Origin: Pseudomonadota bacterium
GTDB lineage: Bacteria; Pseudomonadota; Alphaproteobacteria; Caulobacterales; Caulobacteraceae
Assembly: GCA_023445955.1 (NCBI GenBank)
Contig: JAEXJH010000426.1
Span: 1 to 9,632, forward strand
Direction: 5' to 3'
DNA length: 9,632 nucleotides
The translations under genes and the position numbers were made by a program. Positions 1-5,898 of the stretch are shown here, piece after piece (the first letter of the stretch is position 1; each line of letters starts with the position of its first letter). The notes under the pieces were generated by a model that saw only the letters and a program-made list of their open reading frames with translations, searched no databases and had not been told where the DNA came from.

Positions 1-1293
1 CGCCTGGACGCCGCCAACGCCGGCCCGTGGTGGACGGCGCTGAACTCGCCCGAGCTGGACGCCGTCATCCGCCAGGCGCTGAAGGACAGCCCGACCCTGG
101 CCGAGGCCGACGCCACCCTGGCCCAGTCGCAATCGGCTCTGGCTCAAGCGCGCGGCGTGGCCGGGCCTCAGGTCACCGGCAACGCCGGCATCGCCCGCGA
201 GCGCGCCAACCTGCAGGCGTTTGGCTTCACGGGCTTTGGTGACATCAAGCTCAGCAACCCGACCTTCAGCCTCTATTCGGTTGGCGGGGCGGTCAGCTAC
301 GATTTGGATCTCTGGGGCGGGAATAGGCGGCGGATCGAGAGCGCCACCGCTCGCGCCGAGGCTCAGGGTCGCCGCGCCGAGGCGGCCTATCTCAGCCTGA
401 CCGCCAATGTCGCCCTGCAGGCCGCGACCATCGCCACTCTGCGCGCCCAGATCGCCAGCGTCGAGCGGATGATCGCCGACGACCAGGCCAATATCGACCT
501 GATCCACAAGGCCAACGCCCTGGGCGGCTCGACCAGCCTGGCCAAGGTCTCGGCCGCCAGCCAGTTGGAAGAGGACCGCGCTCAGCTGCCGGCCCTGCAG
601 GGCGAACTGGCCGCCGCTCGCCACGCCCTGGCGGTGCTGGTCGGCAAGGCCCCAGCCGATTGGAGCGCGCCGGCCTTCGACCTCTCGACCATGGGCCTAA
701 GCGCGCCTGTGCCGGTGACCCTACCGTCGCAGCTGGTCCGCAAGCGTCCCGACATCCTGGCCGTCGAGGCCGAGCTGCACGCGACCACCGCCGATATCGG
801 CGTGGCCACGGCCGACCTCTATCCGAACATCAAGCTTTCGGCGTCGCTGACCCAGGGCTCACTGAAGCCGGGTGATCTGTTCTCCTACGACGCCAGCGGC
901 TGGGACATTGGCGCCGGCCTGACCGCGCCGCTCTTTGACGGCGGCGCCTTGAGGGCCCGTCGCCAGCAGGCCCGTGAAGCCGCCCGCGCCGCCAGCGCCC
1001 GCTACCAGCAGACCGTGCTGACCGCCTTCGGCCAGGTCGCCGACGCGCTGTCGGCGCTATCGGCCGACGAGGCCGCGCTGACCGCACATGCTCGCACCGA
1101 GCAGCAGGCGACCGAGCGCCTGCGCCTGGCCCGCGTCGCCTTCGACAAGGGCGGCGGCACCCTGCTGGAGGTCGTCGACGCCCAGCGCACGCTCAACGCC
1201 GCCCGCTCGGCTCAAGCCCGCGCCCAAGGCCAGCGTCTGGTCGACGCCATCCGCCTGTTCGCGGCGACCGGGGCCGATTGGCGCACCGGTTGA
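1..1293 (+). CDS. RND efflux outer-membrane lipoprotein, NodT/OprM family (5' end missing)
   Basis: The reading frame is open from base 1, so the start, signal peptide and lipobox lie outside the window; 430 residues remain. A GTG at 157 is internal, because matching family sequence continues upstream of it (PWW, then a helix ending in QSQSALAQAR). The family forms trimeric outer-membrane channels with a long periplasmic alpha-barrel that dock to RND or MFS pumps and their adaptor proteins. Two OEP-type halves are visible: an alanine-rich helical half at about residues 15-200, and a second half from about 240. The second half opens with the family signature LVRKRPDI (245-252), followed by an IGVA...YPNIKLSASL strand region. 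The C-terminal helices carry the typical GGGTLLEVVDAQRTLNAAR stretch. The pump and adaptor genes are presumably upstream, outside the window. The drug or substrate specificity cannot be read from this gene alone. The 94-base gap that follows has no convincing terminator. Confidence 0.93.
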   Translation, partial: RLDAANAGPWWTALNSPELDAVIRQALKDSPTLAEADATLAQSQSALAQARGVAGPQVTGNAGIARERANLQAFGFTGFGDIKLSNPTFSLYSVGGAVSYDLDLWGGNRRRIESATARAEAQGRRAEAAYLSLTANVALQAATIATLRAQIASVERMIADDQANIDLIHKANALGGSTSLAKVSAASQLEEDRAQLPALQGELAAARHALAVLVGKAPADWSAPAFDLSTMGLSAPVPVTLPSQLVRKRPDILAVEAELHATTADIGVATADLYPNIKLSASLTQGSLKPGDLFSYDASGWDIGAGLTAPLFDGGALRARRQQAREAARAASARYQQTVLTAFGQVADALSALSADEAALTAHARTEQQATERLRLARVAFDKGGGTLLEVVDAQRTLNAARSAQARAQGQRLVDAIRLFAATGADWRTG

Positions 1294-1387
1294 CCGTTTC
1301 GGGTCCGCGCCTCAATTCCGACGGCTTCATTTTGTCTTACTCAGCAGTTAGCTTCGCGCCCCATTGGGCGTAGCCGATGAGGACGTG

Positions 1388-1837
1388 ATGAGCCGAAGGA
1401 TTGTGGGCGTGTTGGCGGCAGCCATGGCGTTGAGCGCGGGAGCGGCGTCCGCCCAGACGGCGGCTGCGGCGCGTCCGGGCGACATCTATGGCGTCTGGCG
1501 CAACCCCAAGGGCAGCGTCCATATCGAGATCAAGCCTTGCGAGACCCGCACCTGCGGCGTCGTCGTCTGGGCCAATGCCGATGCGCGCGCCGACGTGAAG
1601 AAGAAGAACAACCAGGACTTGGTCGGCATGCAACTGCTGCGCGACTTCTCCGCCGGTGACACCAACGAATGGAAGGGTAGGGTCTATGTGCCCGATCTCG
1701 ACATGACTTTCTCGGGTCGGGTGAGCCTGCTGGATCGCGCTTCGCTGAAGGCCAAGGGATGCCTGCTGCCCAACTTCCTCTGCAAGTCGCAGACCTGGAC
1801 GCGGGTCGACCCGACGCAGCGCGTGTCGGCTCAGTGA
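1388..1837 (+). CDS. Secreted DUF2147 family protein
   Basis: 149 residues from the ATG at 1388, chosen because a GAGG box (1379-1382) precedes it at good spacing and because it gives a clean signal peptide; a TTG at 1364 would add eight unlikely residues. Residues 1-23 form a Sec signal (MSRR, then a hydrophobic Ala/Leu/Val core) with probable cleavage after ASA. The mature protein matches DUF2147: a GDIYGVWRNP opening near residue 31, a Cys pair in the CETRTC segment, an NQDLVGMQLLRDF block in the middle, a GRVYVPD strand, and a late C-rich segment (KGCLLPNFLCKSQTW). The family is small, beta-rich and periplasmic or secreted, with no established biochemical role. Two Cys pairs suggest disulfides in the periplasm. 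The 3' end overlaps the opposite-strand gene at 1831-2010 by seven bases. Family assignment is by motif pattern; function unknown. Confidence 0.85.
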   Translation: MSRRIVGVLAAAMALSAGAASAQTAAAARPGDIYGVWRNPKGSVHIEIKPCETRTCGVVVWANADARADVKKKNNQDLVGMQLLRDFSAGDTNEWKGRVYVPDLDMTFSGRVSLLDRASLKAKGCLLPNFLCKSQTWTRVDPTQRVSAQ

Positions 1838-2010
1838 GCCCGGCCTGAACCGCCGGGCTTCTTGCCGCCGCCGTCCTGCTTGTTGACCGTGGCCCAGGCC
1901 CGGCGCTCGGCCTCCTTGTCCGAGACGCCCTTGGCTTCGTAGCCTTCGGCGATGTGCTCGGCCTTGCGTTCCTGCTTGTCGGTATACTTGCTCTTGTCGT
2001 CCTGGGGCAT
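1831..2010 (-). CDS. Small hydrophilic protein of the type often annotated 'plasmid stabilization protein'
   Basis: 59 residues, too short for most ORF filters but well supported. The ATG (2008-2010) is preceded on the minus strand by a strong AGAGGAG ribosome-binding site about seven bases away, and the frame closes with TGA at 1831-1833. The protein begins MPQDDKSKYTDKQERKAEHI. It then has EGYEAKGVSDKEAERRAWATVN (read as EGYEAKG, then SDKEAERRAW, then ATVNKQ) and ends in a Gly/Lys-rich basic tail. I recall this pattern from short alphaproteobacterial proteins labelled 'plasmid stabilization protein', a label with little experimental support. It is highly charged, lacks a signal peptide or membrane helix, and is probably a small cytoplasmic helical protein with a disordered tail. 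It sits 50 bases downstream of the Tat-signal gene on the same strand and converges on the DUF2147 gene with a seven-base overlap. Its own good ribosome-binding site suggests independent translation. Confidence 0.82.
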   Translation of the reverse strand: MPQDDKSKYTDKQERKAEHIAEGYEAKGVSDKEAERRAWATVNKQDGGGKKPGGSGRAH

Positions 2011-2060
2011 GGCGAGGCTCCTCTGCTGGAGAGGCTAACCGGCCATGCCCGCCAGGGTTC

Positions 2061-2393
2061 CTACGGTTGACCTTCGAGGGACAGCAGGGCCAGCAACGCG
2101 CCTTCGGTGTCCGACAGGCGCCAGCCGCGATAGACAAAGATCGCGCCTTTCCTGAAGTCGGCGGACGCCTGGTCGCGCAGGCGGGGCAGGGCGGCGACGC
2201 CGCGTCCGTTGGGGAACAGGCGCTTGGTGAGCGCTGCGGCCGTCACGGTCGGATGCTGCTCGCGCCAGGTCTTGCCGATCCGCTGCACGGCGGCGGGGGC
2301 GAGGCCGGCGAAGGTCGCATCCGGCGCGCGGGCCAGCGCGGGCGTGGCGGCCAGCGCGACGAGGGCGGCTAGGAGGTCACGACGGCTGGTCAT
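2061..2393 (-). CDS. Tat-signal small protein, likely partner/small subunit of the GMC oxidoreductase
   Basis: 110 residues from the ATG at 2393. That start is chosen because it overlaps the stop of the upstream GMC gene as ATGA (four bases), which is typical of translational coupling, and because it exposes a twin-arginine signal: SRRDLLA at residues 3-9, a hydrophobic Ala/Leu stretch, and a probable cleavage site after PALA (about residue 21). The mature part is about 90 residues, mostly helical, and ends in IFVYRGWRLSDTEGALLALL. That ending resembles the C-termini of small Tat-signal proteins encoded beside GMC-type dehydrogenases. In known membrane-bound FAD dehydrogenases (gluconate 2-dehydrogenase, FAD-sugar dehydrogenases) a small Tat-signal subunit carries the folded catalytic subunit across the membrane as a hitchhiker. 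The GMC protein next door has no signal of its own, so the same arrangement is inferred here. Only about 90 mature residues remain, smaller than the usual subunit 3, so exact family membership is unsure. Confidence 0.75.
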   Translation of the reverse strand: MTSRRDLLAALVALAATPALARAPDATFAGLAPAAVQRIGKTWREQHPTVTAAALTKRLFPNGRGVAALPRLRDQASADFRKGAIFVYRGWRLSDTEGALLALLSLEGQP

Positions 2394-3901
2394 CGGGCGG
2401 TCTCGCTCTTCAGGTGATCGGCCAGGCGCATGCACAGCGCCAGGATCGTCAGGGTCGGATTGACGATGCCCGAGGTCGGGAAGACGGAACTGCCCGCGAC
2501 ATAGAGGTTCCTGGCCTCATGCAGGCGCAGGTCGGCGTCGACGACGCCCTTCTTGGGATCGGCATGCATCCGCGTCGTGCCCATGTGGTGGCGCGAGGCG
2601 CTGGAGATCGCCAGCAGCTTGTCGCGCGGGATCGACCAGCAAAGCCGGCCTTCGCCGGAAGCGCCCAGCGCGTCGGCCAGGCCCGCCACCGAGCGTTCCA
2701 GGTCGGCATAGTCCTTGTCGCCATAGGCCCAGGCCAGGCGCACGCGCGGCATGCCCAGCGGGTCCTTGTGTTCCGGATCCAGGGTCACGCGGCTGTCGGG
2801 ATTGGGGAAGTGCTCGGTCATGGCGAAGTAGCCCAGCAACTGGGCCTCGTTCTGGCCTTTCAGGCGGCGGATCGTTTGGGTGTCCGCGCCGACCTTGGTC
2901 TCGGTCCCGGAGGGCGTGGCCTTGTAGAGCGTGGCGGTGAAGTTGCCGGTCTTCATCCGCGCCTGCGCCTTCAGGCCCGCGCCGATCACGCAGTGGGCCG
3001 CCATGCGCTTTGGCGGCGCATAGAGCTCCAACGGCGTAGCGCGGGTGATGGCCATGGCCGAGCCCTCGGTCTCGGCGTCGCCGTCGTTGGAATAGGTCAC
3101 GTGGCCCTGGAAGAACCGCCCGACCAGGTCGTGACCGTTGCCCAGGTTCCCGGACGCTAGCAGCAGGCGGACGTTCTCGATGCCGCCGGTGGCCAGCACA
3201 TAGCGTCCAGCCTTGGCCGTGTGGCGCTTGCCGTCGAGGCAGGCGACGTCGAGGCCAATGATTTCAGCGCCTTGGCGGCGGATGTTCACGACGTTGGCGT
3301 AGAGATAGATCGTGATGTTCGACGCCTCGGCGAACTGGGTGCGCCAGGCGTCGAAGGCCTTCTTGTCGCCGCCGCCGGAGAATTTGCTGAACTCACGCGG
3401 GGCCGGGAAGAAGCCGTCGACCGGGTCCAGCGCCAAGGGCTGAAGGTTGGGATCGGCCGAGGCCGGGCGCGTCATCGGAAAGCGCGGGATCTCCAGGAGG
3501 TCGCAGGCCCGGTCGTAGTAGGACTGCATCTGCTCGCGGGTCACCGGCCAGCCGCTGTAGGGGATCCAGGACCGCTCGGCGAAGTCGGCCGGGTCCAGCG
3601 GTCCGCACTTGCCGCCCCAGACGTGGCCGGAGCCGCCCAGGGCGCGGACACGCGACTGGACCGGATAGTTGTCGAGCGGTCGGTCGGGGTTGCCGGGCGC
3701 CGTCTGGACGCCGGAGCCGGCGTAGAGGGCCTGGTTCTCCATGTCGATTTCCAGGCCGCCGCTTTCGAGGATCGCGACCTTCAGGGGGCCGCCGGCCAGT
3801 TCCTTGCCCAGGGTGATGCCGGCCAGGCCGCCGCCGATGATCACGAGATCAGCCTCGACGCGGCTGGCGTCAGGCAAGGTTCGAGCGTCGATGATCGCCA
3901 T
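2390..3901 (-). CDS. GMC-family FAD-dependent oxidoreductase
   Basis: 503 residues, from an ATG at 3901. The N-terminus carries the ADP-binding Rossmann motif VIIGGGLAG (GGGLAG at 23-28) with the ribose-binding acid E46 in LESGG. An ALGGSGHVWGGKC block follows, typical of the family's FAD-covering region. A second nucleotide-binding strand reads YVLATGGIENVRLLL. The C-terminal GMC domain contains HHMGTTRM (His438/His439) and GIVNPTLT (Asn481), the His-Asn active-site pair of alcohol- and sugar-oxidising GMC enzymes. It resembles choline dehydrogenase and glucose/gluconate dehydrogenase relatives. The substrate is not readable, though an alcohol, sugar or polyol is likely. It has no signal peptide or membrane helix; the coupled Tat-signal gene downstream suggests export as a complex. 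The start has only a weak ribosome-binding site (GCGAG about ten bases upstream). It lies 43 bases after the M56 protease gene, across a strong GC hairpin, so co-transcription with the repressor operon is possible but unproven. Confidence 0.9.
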   Translation of the reverse strand: MAIIDARTLPDASRVEADLVIIGGGLAGITLGKELAGGPLKVAILESGGLEIDMENQALYAGSGVQTAPGNPDRPLDNYPVQSRVRALGGSGHVWGGKCGPLDPADFAERSWIPYSGWPVTREQMQSYYDRACDLLEIPRFPMTRPASADPNLQPLALDPVDGFFPAPREFSKFSGGGDKKAFDAWRTQFAEASNITIYLYANVVNIRRQGAEIIGLDVACLDGKRHTAKAGRYVLATGGIENVRLLLASGNLGNGHDLVGRFFQGHVTYSNDGDAETEGSAMAITRATPLELYAPPKRMAAHCVIGAGLKAQARMKTGNFTATLYKATPSGTETKVGADTQTIRRLKGQNEAQLLGYFAMTEHFPNPDSRVTLDPEHKDPLGMPRVRLAWAYGDKDYADLERSVAGLADALGASGEGRLCWSIPRDKLLAISSASRHHMGTTRMHADPKKGVVDADLRLHEARNLYVAGSSVFPTSGIVNPTLTILALCMRLADHLKSETAR

Positions 3902-3935
3902 CGTTGAAAAACTCGCTGATTTTGTTGGGGAAGTT

Positions 3936-3961
3936 GGGGCGGCGCTAAGCGCGCGCGCCCC
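3936..3961 (-). other. Strong GC hairpin spanning the M56 stop codon
   Basis: On either strand the bases fold into a long stem: GGGGCG (3936-3941) pairs with CGCCCC (3956-3961), and GCGC (3942-3945) pairs with GCGC (3949-3952), with a three-base loop and a three-base bulge (3953-3955). The stop codon of the M56 gene (3945-3947) falls partly in the loop. The minus-strand transcript has no U-tract directly after it; the first run of five U is about 25 bases on (3911-3907). It is therefore not a standard intrinsic terminator. It could be a partial attenuator, a 3'-end stabiliser, or simply a consequence of GC-rich coding sequence. Confidence 0.4.
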
Positions 3962-5405
3962 GGCTCTTCAGATAGTTCACGACGGCGCCATGGCCGTTCT
4001 TGCGCGCCTGGCCCAGCGGCGAACGCATCTCGCCGGGATTGGCCTGAACCGCGCGGTTCACGTCGGCGCCGCGCTCGACCAGATAGGTGACGATCGGCAG
4101 GCTGCCGGCCTGGGCGGCGTTGATCAGGGGGGTCTCGTCGCCGGGGACGAAGATCTCGACATTCGCGCCGCGCTCGACCAGCGCCTGGACGATCTCCAGG
4201 TGTCCCGACAGCGCGGCCTGGATCAGCGGAGCGCCGTCGCCGCGTACGGCCAGGTTCGGATCGGCGCCGGCGGCCAACAGGGCCTGGACGATGTCCAAGC
4301 GACCCCGCCGGGCGGCCTCGATCAGCGGCGAGCCGTCACCCGGCAGGATGGCGTCCACATCGGCGCCTTGGGCGATCAGCGCGCGGACGGCGTGGATGTC
4401 CTTGGCGTGGACGGCGTCGAACAGCGGCTGGCTCAGGTGGCGGGCGACGGCGCGCTTGGCCGCGTTCGGACCCTGCTGGACGACCTGCGCGGGCTGAGCG
4501 GCCCAGGCGGCGACGCTGGCCGACAGGCTGAGGACCGCGACGGCGGCCGCGCCGGCCAGATGGCGACTACGGCTGGAGTGGTGGCGGGCGAGCAAGGTGA
4601 AGCGCTCCTTCAGTTGAGTGTTGGCCGAGGCGGGCCAGTGGCAGCCCAGCGGCGGGGCGCAGGCGGCCAGCTGGGTCTTCAGCATGGCTTCGCCATAGGC
4701 GCGGCGGGTCTTGGGGTGACGGGCCAGCACGGCGGCGTCGCAGGCGATCTCCTGGTCGACCCGAAGGACGGCTGCGCCCAGGTGGACCATCGGGTTGAAC
4801 CAGAAGAGGCACTGCAGGCCGGTGACGACGGCGTTGATCTGGGCGTCGCCGACGGCCAGGTGGTTCTTCTCGTGGGCCAGGATCAGGGCTTGCTCTTGCG
4901 GCGTGAAGCGCTTTGCGAAGTCGGCTGGCAGCACCACGCGCGGTGAGATGGCGCCGATCACCGCCGGGCCGACGCCGGGGCGGTCGGACCACAGCAGCCC
5001 GTCGGCGGTGCTGAGCTTGCCCAGCGAGCGCACGAACCGCCGCTGGCGTTCGGCCTGGATGGCAAGGCCGCCCAGGGCGACGACGATCCAGAGGCCAAAG
5101 AGGACTTCGCCGACCGGAAGACGACGCAGCCGCTCCGGCGCGCTCGGCGGCGCGATGGCTGTGGGGGCAGCTCCGGTCGGAGCGTGAGCGACCACGGCAG
5201 CGGGCACCGGCTGATAGGGCAAGGTCATAGTGCGCGCCGGGACCAGCAGCGCCAGGATCGACAGCGGCGCGATCAGCCAGAGCGCGTAGGCTGTGCGGGC
5301 GCCGAATACGGCCCGGACCGGCTTGCGCAAGACCAGCACCAGCAGCACCGCCGCGGCCAGGGCGAGGTTGGCCTTGGCCAGGAAGAGGATCAGCTCACTG
5401 GCCAT
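3945..5405 (-). CDS. BlaR1-like M56 membrane metalloprotease with C-terminal ankyrin-repeat domain
   Basis: 486 residues. Topology resembles BlaR1/MecR1: hydrophobic helices at about 5-26, 38-57 and 98-118, a cytoplasmic protease region, and a fourth helix at about 283-303. The M56 zinc site is visible as HEKNH at 178-182 (HExxH form), with the downstream acid in DQEIACDAAVL (Glu219 as likely third ligand, Asp223 conserved). After helix 4, where classical BlaR1 has a penicillin-binding sensor, this protein instead has four to five ankyrin repeats (about 327-486) with PLIEAA..G..DIVQALL..GAD signatures. By homology that part would face the periplasm. In known systems the protease, once its sensor binds ligand, leads to cleavage of the paired BlaI repressor. 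The gene overlaps the repressor gene by 11 bases and has a good GGAGAAG ribosome-binding site (5413-5419), as expected for a matched pair. The ligand is unknown. The lack of a transpeptidase domain argues against direct beta-lactam sensing. Confidence 0.88.
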   Translation of the reverse strand: MASELILFLAKANLALAAAVLLVLVLRKPVRAVFGARTAYALWLIAPLSILALLVPARTMTLPYQPVPAAVVAHAPTGAAPTAIAPPSAPERLRRLPVGEVLFGLWIVVALGGLAIQAERQRRFVRSLGKLSTADGLLWSDRPGVGPAVIGAISPRVVLPADFAKRFTPQEQALILAHEKNHLAVGDAQINAVVTGLQCLFWFNPMVHLGAAVLRVDQEIACDAAVLARHPKTRRAYGEAMLKTQLAACAPPLGCHWPASANTQLKERFTLLARHHSSRSRHLAGAAAVAVLSLSASVAAWAAQPAQVVQQGPNAAKRAVARHLSQPLFDAVHAKDIHAVRALIAQGADVDAILPGDGSPLIEAARRGRLDIVQALLAAGADPNLAVRGDGAPLIQAALSGHLEIVQALVERGANVEIFVPGDETPLINAAQAGSLPIVTYLVERGADVNRAVQANPGEMRSPLGQARKNGHGAVVNYLKSRGARA

Positions 5406-5778
5406 CGTCGATCTTCTCCAGCAGGCGGCGCAGTTCGGCGACGTCCTCGGGGTTCAGCTTCTCGCGCTTGGAGAAGTGGCTGACCAGCGGCGCCAGGCGG
5501 CCGTCGAACAGGCGGTCCAGCAGGCCCTGGCTCTCGGTGTCGACATAATCGTCGCGGCCGACCAGCGGGCGATAGAGGAAGCGGCGGCCATCCTTGTCGG
5601 CGGCGATCGCGCCCTTCTTCAGGAGGCGGTTCAGCAGGGTCTTCACCGTGCCCTCGGCCCATCCGTGGTCCTTGGCCAGGATGGCCAGGACGTCCTCGGC
5701 GGGCTTGGGGCTATCGGCCCAGAGCACCTTCATGACTTCGCTCTCGGCGGCGCTGATGCGTTGCGGGTTCGTATCCAT
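5395..5778 (-). CDS. BlaI/MecI/CopY-family transcriptional repressor
   Basis: 127 residues from the ATG at 5778. A GTG at 5796 would add six residues, but it lies inside the operator/promoter region, and the family begins near the RISAAESEVMKVLW motif. Winged-helix signatures follow: ISAAESEVMKVLW (about 8-20), PKPAEDVLAIL, then the recognition-helix region GTVKTLLNRLLKKGAI and the wing DGRRFLYRPLV. The C-terminal third (from about residue 80) is the helical dimerisation part, ending in an ELRRLLEKI helix. Homologues bind as dimers to short palindromes and are removed when the partner M56 protease is activated. The gene overlaps the protease start by 11 bases. Two near-identical palindromes immediately upstream are its likely operators, implying autorepression. 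The start codon is within a few bases of the predicted transcription start, so the mRNA may be leaderless; only AAGG lies upstream as a poor ribosome-binding site. Confidence 0.92.
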   Translation of the reverse strand: MDTNPQRISAAESEVMKVLWADSPKPAEDVLAILAKDHGWAEGTVKTLLNRLLKKGAIAADKDGRRFLYRPLVGRDDYVDTESQGLLDRLFDGRLAPLVSHFSKREKLNPEDVAELRRLLEKIDDGQ

Positions 5779-5785
5779 GCCTTGA

Positions 5786-5803
5786 CGATTACGCACGTAA
5801 ACG
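5786..5803. promoter_or_regulatory. Putative BlaI-type operator 1 (TTACGCACGTAA core)
   Basis: The core TTACGCACGTAA (5789-5800) is palindromic except for the two central bases, within an 18-base block (cgattacgcacgtaaacg). The same block, changed at one base, recurs 33 bases away. The inner pattern TACGnnCGTA has the shape of the CopY/BlaI-family consensus TACAnnTGTA with one substituted pair. It overlaps the predicted -10 of the repressor promoter, where a bound dimer would block RNA polymerase. The assignment to this repressor is inference from location and symmetry. Confidence 0.7.
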
Positions 5804-5813
5804 CTTCCGTCAA
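5787..5813 (-). promoter_or_regulatory. Predicted promoter of the repressor-protease operon
   Basis: Read on the minus strand, TTGACGG (5813-5807) matches the Caulobacter housekeeping -35 consensus TTGACGS. After a 12-base spacer comes GCGTAATC (5794-5787), a partial match (5 of 7 fixed positions) to GCTANAWC; the consensus spacer is 10-14. This would start transcription near 5780, next to the ATG at 5778, giving an essentially leaderless message. Operator 1 covers the -10 and operator 2 lies directly upstream of the -35. This is a consensus match only; the start site is not mapped. Confidence 0.5.
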
Positions 5814-5818
5814 GCCAA

Positions 5819-5836
5819 CGATTACGCGCGTAAACG
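5819..5836. promoter_or_regulatory. Putative BlaI-type operator 2 (perfect 12-base palindrome)
   Basis: The core TTACGCGCGTAA (5822-5833) is a perfect palindrome. With its flanks it forms an 18-base block (cgattacgcgcgtaaacg) that differs from operator 1 by one base. The two blocks are 33 bases apart, about three helical turns, so two dimers would sit on the same face of the DNA. It lies just upstream of the repressor's -35 and 63 bases before the divergent RNA ligase start, so it could act on both genes. Confidence 0.7.
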
Positions 5837-5898
5837 AAATGTAATGCAGGCGCGCGGAGCGAAGCGGCTTAATTCTGTCGACGACAAGGAGGCGCCGG

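Noticed and set aside
157..159. GTG as start of the efflux protein
   Set aside because: The family sequence continues in frame from base 1, so this is an internal codon of a gene truncated by the window edge.
1357..1370. CGCCC/GGGCG hairpin before the DUF2147 gene as a terminator
   Set aside because: Only five pairs with no T-run after it; at most a leader hairpin, and chance is likely at this GC content.
1337..2137. Long minus-strand open frame (266 codons) across the DUF2147 gene
   Set aside because: It is antisense to a gene with a clear signal peptide and family motifs, has low-complexity Arg/Gly/Ala composition, and conflicts with the well-supported 1831-2010 gene in another frame.
2414..3907. 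Plus-strand open frames (2414-3160, 3221-3907) opposite the GMC gene
   Set aside because: High-GC shadow frames; the minus strand has FAD and active-site motifs across the whole length.
3741..4946. 401-codon plus-strand open frame opposite the ankyrin protease
   Set aside because: Its apparent internal repeats (GLDQR, LGDQ) are the mirror image of the ankyrin repeats on the minus strand. It has no recognisable domain and overlaps two genes with clear motifs.
3945..5778. Beta-lactam resistance operon
   Set aside because: The repressor/protease pair is BlaI/BlaR1-like, but there is no penicillin-binding sensor domain and no beta-lactamase gene in the window.
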